The notes: generated by a model from the letters alone, not told the origin. A stretch of DNA of 64,000 bases from Streptomyces phaeoluteigriseus (GCF_001896135.2 NZ_MPOH02000015.1:1-64000); one strand, 5' to 3'; counted from the stretch's first letter, positions 1-8,149 are shown. Program-made: numbers and translations.

Positions 1-73
1 GGACGGCGGGATCCGGTCGGCGACCTGGACTTCCGCGTGGCCCGGACGCGGGATCCCGTCGGGCGACCTGGAC

Positions 74-102
74 TTCCGACATACCCCCTAGGGGTATATA
101 GT
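74..102 (+). promoter_or_regulatory. Promoter of the copper chaperone gene
   Basis: A -35-like TTCCGA (74-79) and a -10 hexamer TATAGT (97-102) are separated by 17 bp. The whole spacer is filled by the CsoR-like palindrome, so a bound repressor would block polymerase. The same geometry (operator start 16 bp before the -10) recurs at the DUF4396 promoter near 4799-4827. Confidence 0.6.
81..97. promoter_or_regulatory. CsoR-type copper operator
   Basis: The sequence ATACCCCCTAGGGGTAT is a near-perfect inverted repeat of the TACCC-N-GGGTA type bound by actinobacterial CsoR, the copper(I)-sensing repressor that releases DNA when loaded. It lies upstream of copZ and copA. No csoR gene is present in the window, so the repressor must be encoded elsewhere. 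A second copy is at 4806-4822. Confidence 0.75.
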
Positions 103-173
103 CGATCCTGACAGGAGGGGCGGACCGCGCTCCTCCGGCAGCGCCCCACGCGACGACACCCGAGGAAGTAGCC

Positions 174-494
174 ATGACTGACCTGAAGAACGTCGGCGTG
201 ACCGACGTGCGGAACTCCGGCTCCTGCTGCTCCATCGACGGCTCGTGCCACTCCGGCGGCGCGGCCGACAGCCAGGGCGGTGCGGTCACCACCGTCTACA
301 AGGTGTCCGGCATGACCTGCGGGCACTGCGAGGGCGCGGTCTCGCAGGAGATCTCCGCGCTGGACGGCGTCACCGCTGTCACCGCGGACGCCAGGACCGG
401 TGAGGTGACCGTCGCCTCCACCACCCCGCTCGACGAGGAGGCCGTCCGCGCCGCCGTCGACGAGGCGGGTTACCAGCTCGTCGGCACGGCGTGA
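174..494 (+). CDS. copZ: CopZ-like copper chaperone (heavy-metal-associated domain)
   Basis: This 106-residue protein has one heavy-metal-associated (HMA) domain, about residues 40-105, with the copper-binding motif GMTCGHC (Cys49 and Cys52). By family knowledge it binds Cu(I) in the cytosol and hands it to the P1B-ATPase encoded next. The N-terminal extension is unusual: it carries three further cysteines and a histidine (C18, C19, C25, H26), which could form an extra metal site. It lies just downstream of the CsoR-like operator and 109 bp before copA, so copper-induced co-expression is likely. The gene symbol follows function; copZ assignment rests on the HMA domain plus context. Confidence 0.88.
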   Translation: MTDLKNVGVTDVRNSGSCCSIDGSCHSGGAADSQGGAVTTVYKVSGMTCGHCEGAVSQEISALDGVTAVTADARTGEVTVASTTPLDEEAVRAAVDEAGYQLVGTA

Positions 495-603
495 GCCCGT
501 CCGGGCCCGGACGGGCCCGGACCACGCGCATTCCTCCCCGCCGCGGCGTGCCGCTCCGCTGATACGGACGCCGTACGTCCCGGCCTTCCCCAGGAGTATC
601 TCC

Positions 604-2885
604 ATGACCAGCACGGCTCCCGAGAAGACGCTTCCCGACAGGGCACCCGCGCCCGTCTCCGAGGTCGAGCTCTCCATCGGCGGCATGACCTGCGCCTCCT
701 GCGCGGCCCGCATCGAGAAGAAGCTCAACCGGATCGACGGCGTCACGGCGACCGTCAACTACGCCACCGAGAAGGCGAAGATCTCCTACCCGGCCGCGGT
801 CGGGGTCGCCGACCTCATCAGCACTGTCGAGAAGACCGGCTACACGGCCGCGGAGCCGCCCCCGCCCACTCCCCCGGGCGACGACGCCGCGTACGGAGCG
901 CTCCGCCCGCCGCGGACCACGAGCTGCTCACCCTGCGGCAGCGCCTGTTCGTCTCGCTGGCGCTCTCGGTGCCCGTGGTGCTGATGGCGATGGTGCCGGC
1001 CCTGCAGTTCGACAACTGGCAGTGGCTGTCGCTGACACTGGCCGCTCCGGTCGTCGTCTGGGGTGCGTTCCCCTTCCACCGGGCCGCCTGGACGAACGCC
1101 CGGCACGGCGCGGCGACCATGGACACGCTGGTGTCGATCGGCACGCTCGCCGCCCTCGGCTGGTCGCTGTGGGCCCTGTTCCTCGGAGACGCCGGCATGC
1201 CGGGCATGCGGCACGGCTTCGAGTTCACCATCTCCCGCTCCGACGGCTCGTCCTCCATCTACTTGGAGGCCGCGGCCGGTGTGACGACGTTCATCCTGGC
1301 CGGGCGCTATCTGGAGGCAAGGTCCAAGCGCAAGGCCGGCGCGGCGCTGCGGGCACTGCTGGAGCTGGGCGCGAAGGAGGTCGCCGTGCTGCGCGGCGGC
1401 ACGGAGGTGCGCGTCCCCGTCGCCCAGTTGGCGGTCGGCGACCGCTTCGTCGTACGCCCCGGCGAGAAGATCGCCACCGACGGGACCGTCGTCGAGGGTG
1501 CTTCCGCGGTCGACGCCGCCATGCTGACCGGCGAATCCGTACCGGTGGACGTAGGCGTCGGCGACGCCGTGACCGGGGCGACGGTGAACGCCGGTGGCCG
1601 ACTCGTCGTCGAGGCCACCCGGGTCGGCGCCGACACCCAGCTCGCCCGGATGGCGAGGCTCGTCGAGGACGCCCAGAACGGCAAGGCCGACGTGCAACGC
1701 CTCGCCGACCGGATCTCCGGCGTCTTCGTCCCCGCGGTCCTGCTGATCACCGCCGCCACCCTCGGCGCCTGGCTCGGCCTCACGGGTGACACGACCGCCG
1801 CCTTCACCGCCGCCGTGGCCGTCCTGATCATCGCCTGCCCGTGCGCCCTGGGCCTCGCGACACCGACCGCGCTCATGGTCGGCACCGGCCGCGGAGCCCA
1901 GCTCGGCATCCTCATCAAGGGCCCCGAGGTCCTGGAGAACACCCGCCGGGTCGACACGATCGTCCTCGACAAGACCGGCACCGTCACCACCGGCCGGATG
2001 CGGCTCCAGGACGTGTTCACCGCGCCGGGCGTGGACGAGGGCGAACTGCTGCGCCTCGCGGGCGCGTTGGAACACGCCTCCGAGCACCCGATCGCCCGTG
2101 CCATCGCGGCCGGCGCCGTGGACCGGACGGGAAGCCTGCCGGTGGCCGAGAACTTCGAGAACGCCGCCGGTCTCGGCGTCCAGGGCGTCGTCGAGGGACA
2201 CGCGGTGCTCGTCGGCCGCGAGAAGCTCCTGGCGGAGTGGGCCATCGAGCTGCCCGGCGAGCTGGCCGAAGCCAGGGCCGCCGCGGAGGCCGACGGGCGT
2301 ACGGCGGTCGTCGTGGCCTGGGACGGCGAGGCACGCGGTGTCCTGACCGTCGCGGACGCGGTCAAGGCGACCAGCGCCGAGGCGGTGGCCGGGCTGCGCG
2401 TGCTCGGGCTGAGGCCGGTCCTGCTGACCGGGGACAACCGTCTCGTCGCCGAGACGGTCGCCCGGGCCGTCGGCATCGACGAGGTCATCGCCGAGGTACT
2501 GCCGCAGGACAAGGTCGACGTCGTCAAGCGACTCCAGGCGGAGGGCCGTACGGTCGCCATGGTCGGCGACGGTGTCAACGACGCCGCCGCCCTCGCCACC
2601 GCCGACCTCGGTCTGGCCATGGGCACCGGCACGGACGCGGCGATCGAGGCCGGCGACCTGACCCTCGTACGCGGCGATCTGCGGGTGGCGGCGGACGCGA
2701 TCCGGCTCTCCCGCAAGACCCTCGCCACCATCAAGGGCAACCTCTTCTGGGCCTTCGGCTACAACATCGCCGCCCTGCCGCTGGCCGCCTTCGGGATGCT
2801 CAACCCGATGATCGCCGGCTCCGCGATGGCCTTCTCGTCGGTCTTCGTCGTCACCAACAGTCTGCGCCTGCGCTCGTTCAAGTAG
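604..2885 (+). CDS. copA: Copper-exporting P1B-type ATPase CopA (apparent -1 frameshift near 900)
   Basis: Copper(I) translocating ATPase of the inner membrane, about 760 residues if read through. Start ATG at 604 gives an N-terminal HMA domain with GMTCASC (Cys30, Cys33). The rest is in another frame and carries the TGES actuator loop, the CPC membrane motif (IIACPCALG), the phosphorylation site DKTGT, the SEHP motif and the hinge GDGVNDAAAL. The initial frame stops at 984. High-GC-third-position coding in the second frame is already clear from about 900 (reading DHELLTLRQRLF), well before its first ATG at 969. One base therefore seems to be missing around 898-905. This may be a sequence error, a true mutation, or a programmed -1 shift giving a short HMA product. 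A strong hairpin follows the stop. Confidence 0.9.
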
Positions 2886-2930
2886 CCCCGCCCCGTCACC
2901 ACCCCCACGCTCACCCCGACGCACCGCTCA

Positions 2931-2976
2931 GCGCCGCCCGGCCGCCGTCCGCGCGGCCGGGGCGGCCGGGCGGCGC
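2931..2976. terminator. Hairpin terminator after copA
   Basis: A perfect 16-bp GC-rich stem (2931-2946 with 2961-2976) encloses a 14-nt loop, starting 45 bp after the copA stop. There is no clear U tract, which is usual for streptomycete terminators. Confidence 0.7.
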
Positions 2977-3112
2977 CTCACGTCGACGGTGGCGGGGTCA
3001 GTGCCCCCACGCCACCAGCGATCAATGGGGAACGGCCCCTTCACGGCACGGCCCGCGGCCCTTGGGTACTGTCGGAAAAGCAGATCCAGAACGGCCAGTC
3101 ACGGAGTCCGGT

Positions 3113-3574
3113 GTGAAGGCGAGCCGAAACGCACGCGCGGGGGGTGCCCTCGGGCACCTGCTGCTCGTCGTCCTGCTCGCCCTCGGCGTGTTCGCGATGC
3201 ACGGTGTGGGACATCCCAGCGAGTCGGCCCACGACGCCGGCATGAGCACCACGTCCTCTTCCGCGATGCCCGGTGCCGCTGCTCCGGGCCACATGCCGAG
3301 GAGTGCGCCGCACGGCATGGCGGTCGGCGGTCACGCCACGGACGACAAGCCGGATTCGTCGTCCACGCACGAGCCCGCCATGGCCATGGACATGCTGTCG
3401 CTGTGCGTGGCGGTGCTGTTCGGCGCGTGCGCGCTCACCGCCCTCGTCAGATCGGCACTCACCCGTCGCCAGGAGTGGTCGGCGGGACTCCTCGCCCAGG
3501 TCGCCGCCGTCGCACGACCAAATCCTCCGCCTCGCGGACCCGATCTCACCCGTCTGTCGGTTCTGCGGCTGTAG
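3113..3574 (+). CDS. DUF6153-like membrane protein, Met/His-rich
   Basis: A 153-residue protein from a GTG start at 3113, chosen because the conserved hydrophobic segment follows directly and CGGAG lies just upstream. It shows an N-terminal membrane segment (about residues 15-35), a Met- and His-rich loop (motifs such as HDAGM, GHMPRSAPHGM) and a second hydrophobic segment (MLSLCVAVLFGACALTALV). The pattern matches DUF6153 proteins, which in Streptomyces lie beside DUF305 and copper genes. The Met/His loop suggests extracytoplasmic copper binding. That role is inferred from composition and neighbours; no enzyme motif is visible. Confidence 0.7.
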   Translation: MKASRNARAGGALGHLLLVVLLALGVFAMHGVGHPSESAHDAGMSTTSSSAMPGAAAPGHMPRSAPHGMAVGGHATDDKPDSSSTHEPAMAMDMLSLCVAVLFGACALTALVRSALTRRQEWSAGLLAQVAAVARPNPPPRGPDLTRLSVLRL

Positions 3575-3682
3575 GCCGAACCCTCTCGCGGACGCGCGTC
3601 ACGCGCGAGCCCGCGGTTTCGCCTGCGGGCGGTTACGCCTGCGCACACAGCCCACGAACCGACACCACGAGGTGAATCGACC

Positions 3683-4351
3683 ATGACTGCCTTCACGCAT
3701 GCCCCGCGCCACAAGCCCGTCCGCCGCGCCGCGACCATCGGTCTCGTCGCCGTCGGCGCCCTGTTCCTCTCCGCCTGTGGCGACAACGGCGACGACATGA
3801 GCGGCATGGACCACGGCAGCGGCAACAGCTCGGCGACCGCGACCGCGACCGCGTCGGCGGCCGCCGAGGCGGGCTCCACGGGCTTCAACGACACGGACGT
3901 CACGTTCGCGCAGATGATGATCCCGCACCACCAGCAGGCCGTGGAGATGGCCCGGCTCGCCGACGGCCGTGCCTCGGACTCCGAGATCAAGGACATCGCG
4001 GTGAAGATCGAGCAGGCTCAGGAGCCCGAGATCACGACCATGCAGGGCTGGCTGAAGGACTGGAACGAGCCGACCGCCGCCGCCACCGGATCCATGCACG
4101 GCATGGACCACGGCAGCGGCGACGGCATGATGTCCGGCAGGGACATGGAACACCTCAAGGGCATGAAGGGCGCCGAGTTCGACAAGATGTTCGCCGACAT
4201 GATGATCGAGCATCACAACGGCGCGATCACCATGGCCGGGGCCGAGCAGCGGAACGGCGAGAACGCCGACGCCGTGAAGATGGCGGGCGACATCGTCGAA
4301 GGCCAGAAGGCCGAGGTCGAGCAGCTCCAGAGCATCCTCGACCGGCTCTGA
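3683..4351 (+). CDS. DUF305 domain lipoprotein
   Basis: A 222-residue exported lipoprotein: a basic N-terminus, a hydrophobic segment and a lipobox LSAC (cleavage before Cys32). The mature part has two DUF305 repeats. Each has the His-His motif of the family (MMIPHHQQAVEMA near residue 80 and MMIEHHNGAITMA near residue 175), separated by a Met/His-rich linker containing GMDHG, which also occurs near the N-terminus. DUF305 proteins have a ferritin-like helical fold and are often linked to copper resistance. Between DUF6153 and DUF4396 genes it probably acts as a surface copper-binding protein. No catalytic role can be read from the sequence. Confidence 0.85.
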   Translation: MTAFTHAPRHKPVRRAATIGLVAVGALFLSACGDNGDDMSGMDHGSGNSSATATATASAAAEAGSTGFNDTDVTFAQMMIPHHQQAVEMARLADGRASDSEIKDIAVKIEQAQEPEITTMQGWLKDWNEPTAAATGSMHGMDHGSGDGMMSGRDMEHLKGMKGAEFDKMFADMMIEHHNGAITMAGAEQRNGENADAVKMAGDIVEGQKAEVEQLQSILDRL

Positions 4352-4410
4352 GCGCCGCAGGCGCGGCGACGTCCGCCGCGCCGTCCGCACTGCCCACGGC
4401 GCCCGCGTCA

Positions 4411-4675
4411 CCCACGTCGCTCACGTCGCCCACGGCGCCCGCGCCGCCCACGTCGCCCAAGCCGACGACCCCTCCCGGTACCAGTCGCCGAAACGTTCGC
4501 GGTCGGTGAGGGCGTCCCACTCCGTTCCGCTCACGCGGACACGCGAGCGGCCCGCTGCGGGGCCGGTCGCGACGGCCTCCGTGAGGGTGCGCAGGGCGCC
4601 GACGAGGGCGGGGTGGCAGCCCTCTGGGCCGCGGCCGTGCCGGGCCCGCCCGGCTTCGCGGTGGCCCGCTTCGGC
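4411..4675 (-). pseudogene. Possible gene remnant of unknown family
   Basis: One minus-strand frame is open from an in-frame TAG at 4676-4678 and gives protein-like sequence with normal composition, for example EGCHPALVGALRTLTEAV and SGTEWDALTDRERFGDWY. Downstream (below about 4460) it degenerates into repetitive TrpAla-rich sequence. There is no start codon with a ribosome-binding site. It may be the surviving part of a decayed gene, or chance. I do not recognise the family. Confidence 0.25.
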
Positions 4676-4721
4676 CTAGGCGCATCCCAGGCGCGCCTCG
4701 GCGTCGCCTCGGCCGGCTTTC

Positions 4722-4766
<45 letters not shown>

Positions 4767-4798
4767 CCAGGCAGGGCGGACCACGATGACACCGACCC

Positions 4799-4827
4799 TG
4801 GCCATATACCCCCCAGGGGTATATATT
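4799..4827 (+). promoter_or_regulatory. Promoter of the DUF4396 gene
   Basis: -35-like TGGCCA (4799-4804) and -10 TATATT (4822-4827) with a 17-bp spacer occupied by the operator. The layout is the same as in the copZ promoter, which supports common copper control. Confidence 0.55.
4806..4822. promoter_or_regulatory. Second CsoR-type copper operator
   Basis: ATACCCCCCAGGGGTAT differs from the copy at 81-97 at only one central position. It controls the plus-strand DUF4396 gene, placing that gene in the copper regulon. Confidence 0.75.
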
Positions 4828-4870
4828 ATGTGACTGTGGGACTCGGAGAGACGGGCCGCACTCGAAGGGA

Positions 4871-5425
4871 ATGGGGATGACGGTCATGAACCACACCGCA
4901 CGCCACACGACGACCGGGCACGACCACGCGACCCACGCGGTCCACGAGGGGCAGCACGGCCACGCGGGCCACGGGACGGACGCGGGGGCAGGGGCATCCT
5001 GGGGTACGGCGGTCAAGGCGACCCTGCACTGCCTCACCGGCTGCGCCATCGGCGAGATCCTCGGCATGGTCATCGGCACGGCCCTGATGTGGGGCAACGT
5101 GCCCACCATGATCCTGGCGATCACGCTGGCGTTCCTCTTCGGCTACTCGTTCACCCTGTTCGCGGTCATCCGGGCGGGCCTCGGCTTCAAGAGGGCGATC
5201 GCGGTCGCGTTCGCCGCCGACACCGTGTCCATCGCCGTGATGGAGACCGTCGACAACGGCATCATCGCCCTCGTCCCCGGCGCGATGGACGCCCACCTCT
5301 CCGACGCGCTGTTCTGGTCGGCCCTGCTGGGCGGCTTCGTGGTCGCGTTCCTGGTCACGACGCCGATCAACAAGTGGATGATCGGCCGCGGCAAGGGCCA
5401 CGCCGTCGTCCACGCCCACCACTGA
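4871..5425 (+). CDS. DUF4396 membrane protein with His-rich N-terminus
   Basis: A 184-residue membrane protein from ATG 4871 (ATGs at 4877 and 4886 are alternatives). The first 45 residues are loaded with histidines (HTARHTTTGHDHATHAVHEGQHGHAGHG), a likely metal-binding tail. Residues from about 47 onward match the DUF4396 pattern: a membrane segment with HCLTGCAIGEILGMVIG, then three further helices ending in PINKWMIGRGKGH. The conserved His-Cys-x3-Cys and the CsoR-like operator point to copper transport or binding, but the mechanism is not established for this family. The final residues are again His-rich (HAVVHAHH). Confidence 0.85.
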   Translation: MGMTVMNHTARHTTTGHDHATHAVHEGQHGHAGHGTDAGAGASWGTAVKATLHCLTGCAIGEILGMVIGTALMWGNVPTMILAITLAFLFGYSFTLFAVIRAGLGFKRAIAVAFAADTVSIAVMETVDNGIIALVPGAMDAHLSDALFWSALLGGFVVAFLVTTPINKWMIGRGKGHAVVHAHH

Positions 5426-5449
5426 CGATCAGCCGGAGGAGTCCGCACC

Positions 5450-5487
5450 GTGTCGAGGCGCCCCGAGCCGTCGGGGCGCCTCGACAC
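5450..5487. terminator. Strong hairpin terminator after DUF4396 gene
   Basis: A perfect 17-bp stem (5450-5466 with 5471-5487) and a GCCG tetraloop, 24 bp after the stop. It is well placed to stop both this transcript and the convergent minus-strand phosphatase transcript. Confidence 0.8.
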
Positions 5488-5548
5488 GTTCCGGTGCCTT
5501 GCGTGCCGTAGCGGCCCGGAAGGCAAGGCGCGCGGCCGGCGCGGGAGT

Positions 5549-6145
5549 TCAGCCGCCCTCGGCGAGAACTTCCGTGCCGGGGGCGCTCATCCGCAGGTTC
5601 CAACGACCGCTCCGGCCGGTCAGGTGCACCGCGGACAACGGCGGGACGTCCACGCGCCAGAACGACGACAGCGGAGCGTCCAGCGCACGCAGCACCGCGG
5701 CCCGCGCCACGGCCTGTTCCACCACGGCCAGCACCCGTCCCGCGTCCGGCGGCAACGCATCCAGCCAGGCGGCGACCCGGCCGCAGGCGTCCGCAACGGA
5801 TTCCCCGCCGTGGGGTGCGGCTCCGGGATCCGTCATCCAGACGGCCAGCCCGGCACCGTCACCGGCCGCGACCTCGTCGAGTGTCCGGCCCCGCCAGTCG
5901 CCCATGTCCAGGTCCCGCAGCGACGGTTCGACGACGGGGGCGTCCCAGCCCAGGGCATGCGCCGTCCGCCGGCAGCGCTCCGACGGCGCCGTACGGCAGG
6001 CGGCCCCGTCGGGCAGGGCTCCGGCGACGGTCGCCGCCACCGCTCGTGCCTGGCGCAACGCCCGCTCGTCGAGGGGGGTGTCGCCGAAGCGCACGTCGCG
6101 CTCCGCGGGGGCGGCGGCGCACAGCAGGGTGAGCCGGACGGTCAT
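5549..6145 (-). CDS. Histidine phosphatase family protein, catalytic RHG motif missing
   Basis: A 198-residue protein; the start at 6145 is preferred because GAAGGG lies about 7 bp upstream. The fold pattern is that of the phosphoglycerate mutase-like superfamily: LDMGDWRGRTLDEV and PHGGESVADACGRV are the usual central motifs. The N-terminal strand, however, reads VRLTLLCAAAP where active members have an Arg-His-Gly with the phosphorylated histidine, and the late catalytic His is also not evident (VVEQAVARAAVLRAL). It is therefore probably not an active phosphatase of the normal type. Divergent position next to a B12 riboswitch and cbtBA suggests a link to cobalt or cobalamin metabolism, where CobC-like relatives act. 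Confidence 0.75.
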   Translation of the reverse strand: MTVRLTLLCAAAPAERDVRFGDTPLDERALRQARAVAATVAGALPDGAACRTAPSERCRRTAHALGWDAPVVEPSLRDLDMGDWRGRTLDEVAAGDGAGLAVWMTDPGAAPHGGESVADACGRVAAWLDALPPDAGRVLAVVEQAVARAAVLRALDAPLSSFWRVDVPPLSAVHLTGRSGRWNLRMSAPGTEVLAEGG

Positions 6146-6204
6146 GACGGTCCCTTCGCCGGATACCGCCGGTGGGCGGTTCATCGTAGGTGGCGTACGC
6201 CATG

Positions 6205-6233
6205 TTGGCCGATGCCCCCGGTGCCCCTACCAT
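6205..6233 (+). promoter_or_regulatory. Promoter of the cbtBA riboswitch transcript
   Basis: TTGGCC (6205-6210) and TACCAT (6228-6233) with a 17-bp spacer. Transcription would start near 6240, just before the closing stem of the riboswitch. Confidence 0.5.
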
Positions 6234-6246
6234 CAGGGGCGACAAG

Positions 6247-6347
6247 GACGACGGCGCCACGGAAGCCGGTGCAAGCCCGGCACGGTCGCGCCACTGTGTG
6301 CCGTCCCTCCCCGGAGGTGGCGGTGAGTCAGACCCAACGCCGTCGTC
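6247..6347 (+). ncRNA. Cobalamin riboswitch
   Basis: The segment carries the conserved B12-element blocks in order: GAAGCCGGTGCAAGCCCGGCAC, split here as GAAGCCGGTG then CAAGCCCGGCAC (from 6262), the GCCACTGT core (about 6290-6297) and GAGTCAGACC (6325-6334). A perfect 10-bp P1 stem closes it (6247-6256 with 6338-6347). It precedes cbtB by about 50 nt and should turn off cbtBA expression when adenosylcobalamin or a related cobalamin is abundant. Confidence 0.9.
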
Positions 6348-6395
6348 GCGTGCTCCACACGATGCGGGACGCGATGTTCCCGAGGAGGTCTCGCC

Positions 6396-6614
6396 ATGGC
6401 GCAGTCCACTGCCGCCCCCACCCCCACCACCCAGACCCTCACCCCGCTGCCGTTGCGGGCGATCGCCCCCTGGGCCGTCTTCGTCGGCGTCCTGATGCTC
6501 GTCCTGCTGTACTTCGTCGGCGCCGAGCAGGGCGCCACGTCGCTGGTCTCCGGTGAGGGCGTGCACGAATGGGTGCACGACGCCCGTCACCTCCTCGGCT
6601 TCCCCTGCCACTAG
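6396..6614 (+). CDS. cbtB: CbtB, small subunit of the B12-regulated cobalt transporter
   Basis: A 72-residue protein with one membrane helix (about residues 25-45, WAVFVGVLMLVLLYFVGAEQG) and the CbtB C-terminal histidine motif HEWVHDARHLLGFPCH, a likely cobalt ligand set. GAGGAGG lies 7 bp before the ATG. It is the first gene after the riboswitch and is followed after 15 bp by cbtA. Family knowledge: CbtAB are predicted cobalt uptake components, identified by their B12 riboswitches. Confidence 0.92.
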   Translation: MAQSTAAPTPTTQTLTPLPLRAIAPWAVFVGVLMLVLLYFVGAEQGATSLVSGEGVHEWVHDARHLLGFPCH

Positions 6615-6629
6615 ACGGGGCGCCCCTCC

Positions 6630-7373
6630 ATGAACTCCACCACCGTACGCACCCTGCTGGTGCGTGGCATGCTCGCCGGCCTGGGCGCCGGCGTGCTCGC
6701 CTTCGTCTTCGCCTACTTCGTCGGAGAGGGCTCCGTGGACGCGGCCATCGCGTTCGAGGAGTCCGGCGCCCATGAGCACGGCGAGGAACTGGTCAGCAGG
6801 TCCGTCCAGTCGACGGCCGGCCTCGCCACGGGTGTGCTCGTCTTCGGCGTCGCCATCGGCGGCATCGCGGCGCTCGCGTTCTGCTTCGCGCTGGGCCGCA
6901 TCGGCCGGTTCGGCGCGCGGGCGACCGCCGCGCTGACCGCGCTCGCCGGTTTCCTGCTCGTCTACCTGGTACCGATCCTGAAGTACCCGGCGAACCCGCC
7001 GGCCGTCGGCGACCCGGACACTCTCGGCAAGCGCACCAGCCTGTTCGTGCTGATGATCGCCCTGAGCGTGCTGCTGGGTACGGCCGCCGTCCTGCTGGGC
7101 CGCAGGCTCGCCCCGGCCTGGGGCAACTGGAACGCCTCCATCGCCGCCGGCACCGCGTTCGTGGTGGTGGTCGGGGTCGCGATGGCGGTCCTGCCATCGG
7201 GGGACAACACCCCCAAGGGCTTCCCCGCAACCGACCTCTGGGAGTTCCGCCTGGCCTCGATCGGTATCCAGGCCGTGCTGTGGTCCGCCTTCGGGCTCCT
7301 CTTCGGCCACCTGGCCGAACGCGTCCTCGAACCGAGAGCCGTACGCGGCCGGGTCGCCACACTGGTGGCCTGA
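6630..7373 (+). CDS. cbtA: CbtA, cobalt transporter membrane subunit
   Basis: A 247-residue integral membrane protein with about five to six helices. The family N-terminus LLVRGMLAGLGAGVLAFVFAYFVGE is clear, followed by the loop EESGAHEHGEELVSRSVQSTAGLATG, whose His and acidic residues are typical of CbtA. It is co-transcribed with cbtB under cobalamin riboswitch control and probably imports cobalt for B12 synthesis. A hairpin follows the stop codon. Confidence 0.92.
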   Translation: MNSTTVRTLLVRGMLAGLGAGVLAFVFAYFVGEGSVDAAIAFEESGAHEHGEELVSRSVQSTAGLATGVLVFGVAIGGIAALAFCFALGRIGRFGARATAALTALAGFLLVYLVPILKYPANPPAVGDPDTLGKRTSLFVLMIALSVLLGTAAVLLGRRLAPAWGNWNASIAAGTAFVVVVGVAMAVLPSGDNTPKGFPATDLWEFRLASIGIQAVLWSAFGLLFGHLAERVLEPRAVRGRVATLVA

Positions 7374-7389
7374 ACAACGACCCCACTCG

Positions 7390-7426
7390 GCGGGGGCTGC
7401 CCGGGGGCGCGCCCGGCAGCCCCCGC
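7390..7426. terminator. Hairpin terminator after cbtA
   Basis: A GC-rich stem of about 15 bp with one bulged C (7390-7405 against 7412-7426), starting 16 bp after the cbtA stop. Confidence 0.65.
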
Positions 7427-7881
7427 GCGCATGTTTTCCACCCGGGTCCGGCAACGGCCCAAGGGGCCCGTCTGGTGACGGCTCGTCCCCTACGACCCCT
7501 TCGACCAGCGGCTCGTCGATGACTGGTCCCTCGCACGTGCCGCGCGTCGCCGGTGGCGGGACGGCCTCGGTCTCGAGACGCGCCCAGCCCCCGCTGCACC
7601 CTTTCCGCTGACCGGGACAGCCCCGCCGCGGCAGGTGCCGGCGCGGCGGAACGCGCCGCCGCCCACCCGCTCACGCCGGTGCTCGCGCGCGAGGCCGACC
7701 GGACAGGCGGACAGGCGGACAGGCGGACAGGCGGAGAGTCGGACAGGGCGACGGCTGAGCGCCCGTCCACCAGCCCCGCTGCTGCATCCGGGTGGATCCG
7801 GTGGCGCGGCGGAACCGGAGCCGGGGGCGGCGCAGTCCCTCCCGGCAACCTCTGCACACCATGCAGGAGAGGAATCAGCCC
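7427..7881. other. Intergenic region with 8-bp repeats
   Basis: No gene is supported. A short plus-strand stretch near 7489-7590 reads like protein (FDQRLVDDWSLARAARRRW) but has no start and is not continued, so it may be a remnant. GGACAGGC repeats are at 7701-7732. The region upstream of 7882 probably carries the promoter of the small gene that follows. Confidence 0.5.
7701..7732. repeat. 8-bp tandem repeat (GGACAGGC)
   Basis: Four perfect adjacent copies, followed by two degenerate ones (GGAGAGTC, GGACAGGG) to 7748. It is non-coding. Confidence 0.85.
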
Positions 7882-8139
7882 ATGGCCCACACCACCACGA
7901 CGCACCGCCGGCCCTCCTGGGCGAGCGAGGACTTCCCGCTCGCGCCGCCGGACCCCGCCCGGCGTTTCGAGCTGACGCTCGACCCCCGCGACGTGCGCCG
8001 CCTGGAACTGCACGCGGCTCTCACCACCGCCGGCATCGCCCCGATGCCCGGCGACCGTGAAGCCATCGACCAGCTCAGCGGGCTCCCCCAGGGCGTCCAG
8101 TCGGCGCTGCACCGCTGGCTCACCCACACCCTGACCTGA
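7882..8139 (+). CDS. Hypothetical protein, 85 residues
   Basis: The start ATG 7882 is supported by GGAGAGG about 9 bp upstream (an in-frame ATG at 7861 overlaps that site and is less likely). The protein is soluble-looking, with Trp-Ala-Ser-Glu-Asp and Pro-rich N-terminal part, a central LDPRDVRRLELHAAL helix and a C-terminal helix LPQGVQSALHRWLTHTLT. Third-position GC is normal, so it is probably real. I do not recognise a family and the neighbours give no clear role. It converges on the SpoIIE-type phosphatase gene. Confidence 0.6.
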   Translation: MAHTTTTHRRPSWASEDFPLAPPDPARRFELTLDPRDVRRLELHAALTTAGIAPMPGDREAIDQLSGLPQGVQSALHRWLTHTLT

Positions 8140-8149
8140 GCCCCAGGCT

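Larger units (their letters stand above)
1..173. other. Left-edge non-coding segment with a 16-bp direct repeat
   Basis: No coding region is supported here. A 16-bp sequence (GCGACCTGGACTTCCG) occurs at 20-35 and again at 63-78, both inside similar GGATCC-containing contexts, so this is a short imperfect tandem duplication of roughly 43 bp. It ends immediately before the copper promoter. It could be the tail of an upstream gene or intergenic duplication; the window edge prevents a decision. Confidence 0.5.

Noticed and set aside
858..880. Canonical slippery heptamer in copA
   Set aside because: The C-rich runs (CCGCCCCCGCCC region) do not give an X-XXY-YYZ heptamer with proper re-pairing, so programmed shifting is not supported by motif.
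969..2885. ATG 969 as the true start of CopA
   Set aside because: Coding sequence in that frame begins at least 65 bp upstream, and the HMA domain in the other frame belongs to the same protein.
840..2924. 694-residue minus-strand open frame opposite copA
   Set aside because: It is antisense to a clear P1B-ATPase, has Arg/Gly/Asp-biased composition typical of high-GC shadow frames, and has no domain.
7800..7860. Riboswitch upstream of the 85-residue gene
   Set aside because: GC-rich pairing segments exist but no known riboswitch core motif could be matched.
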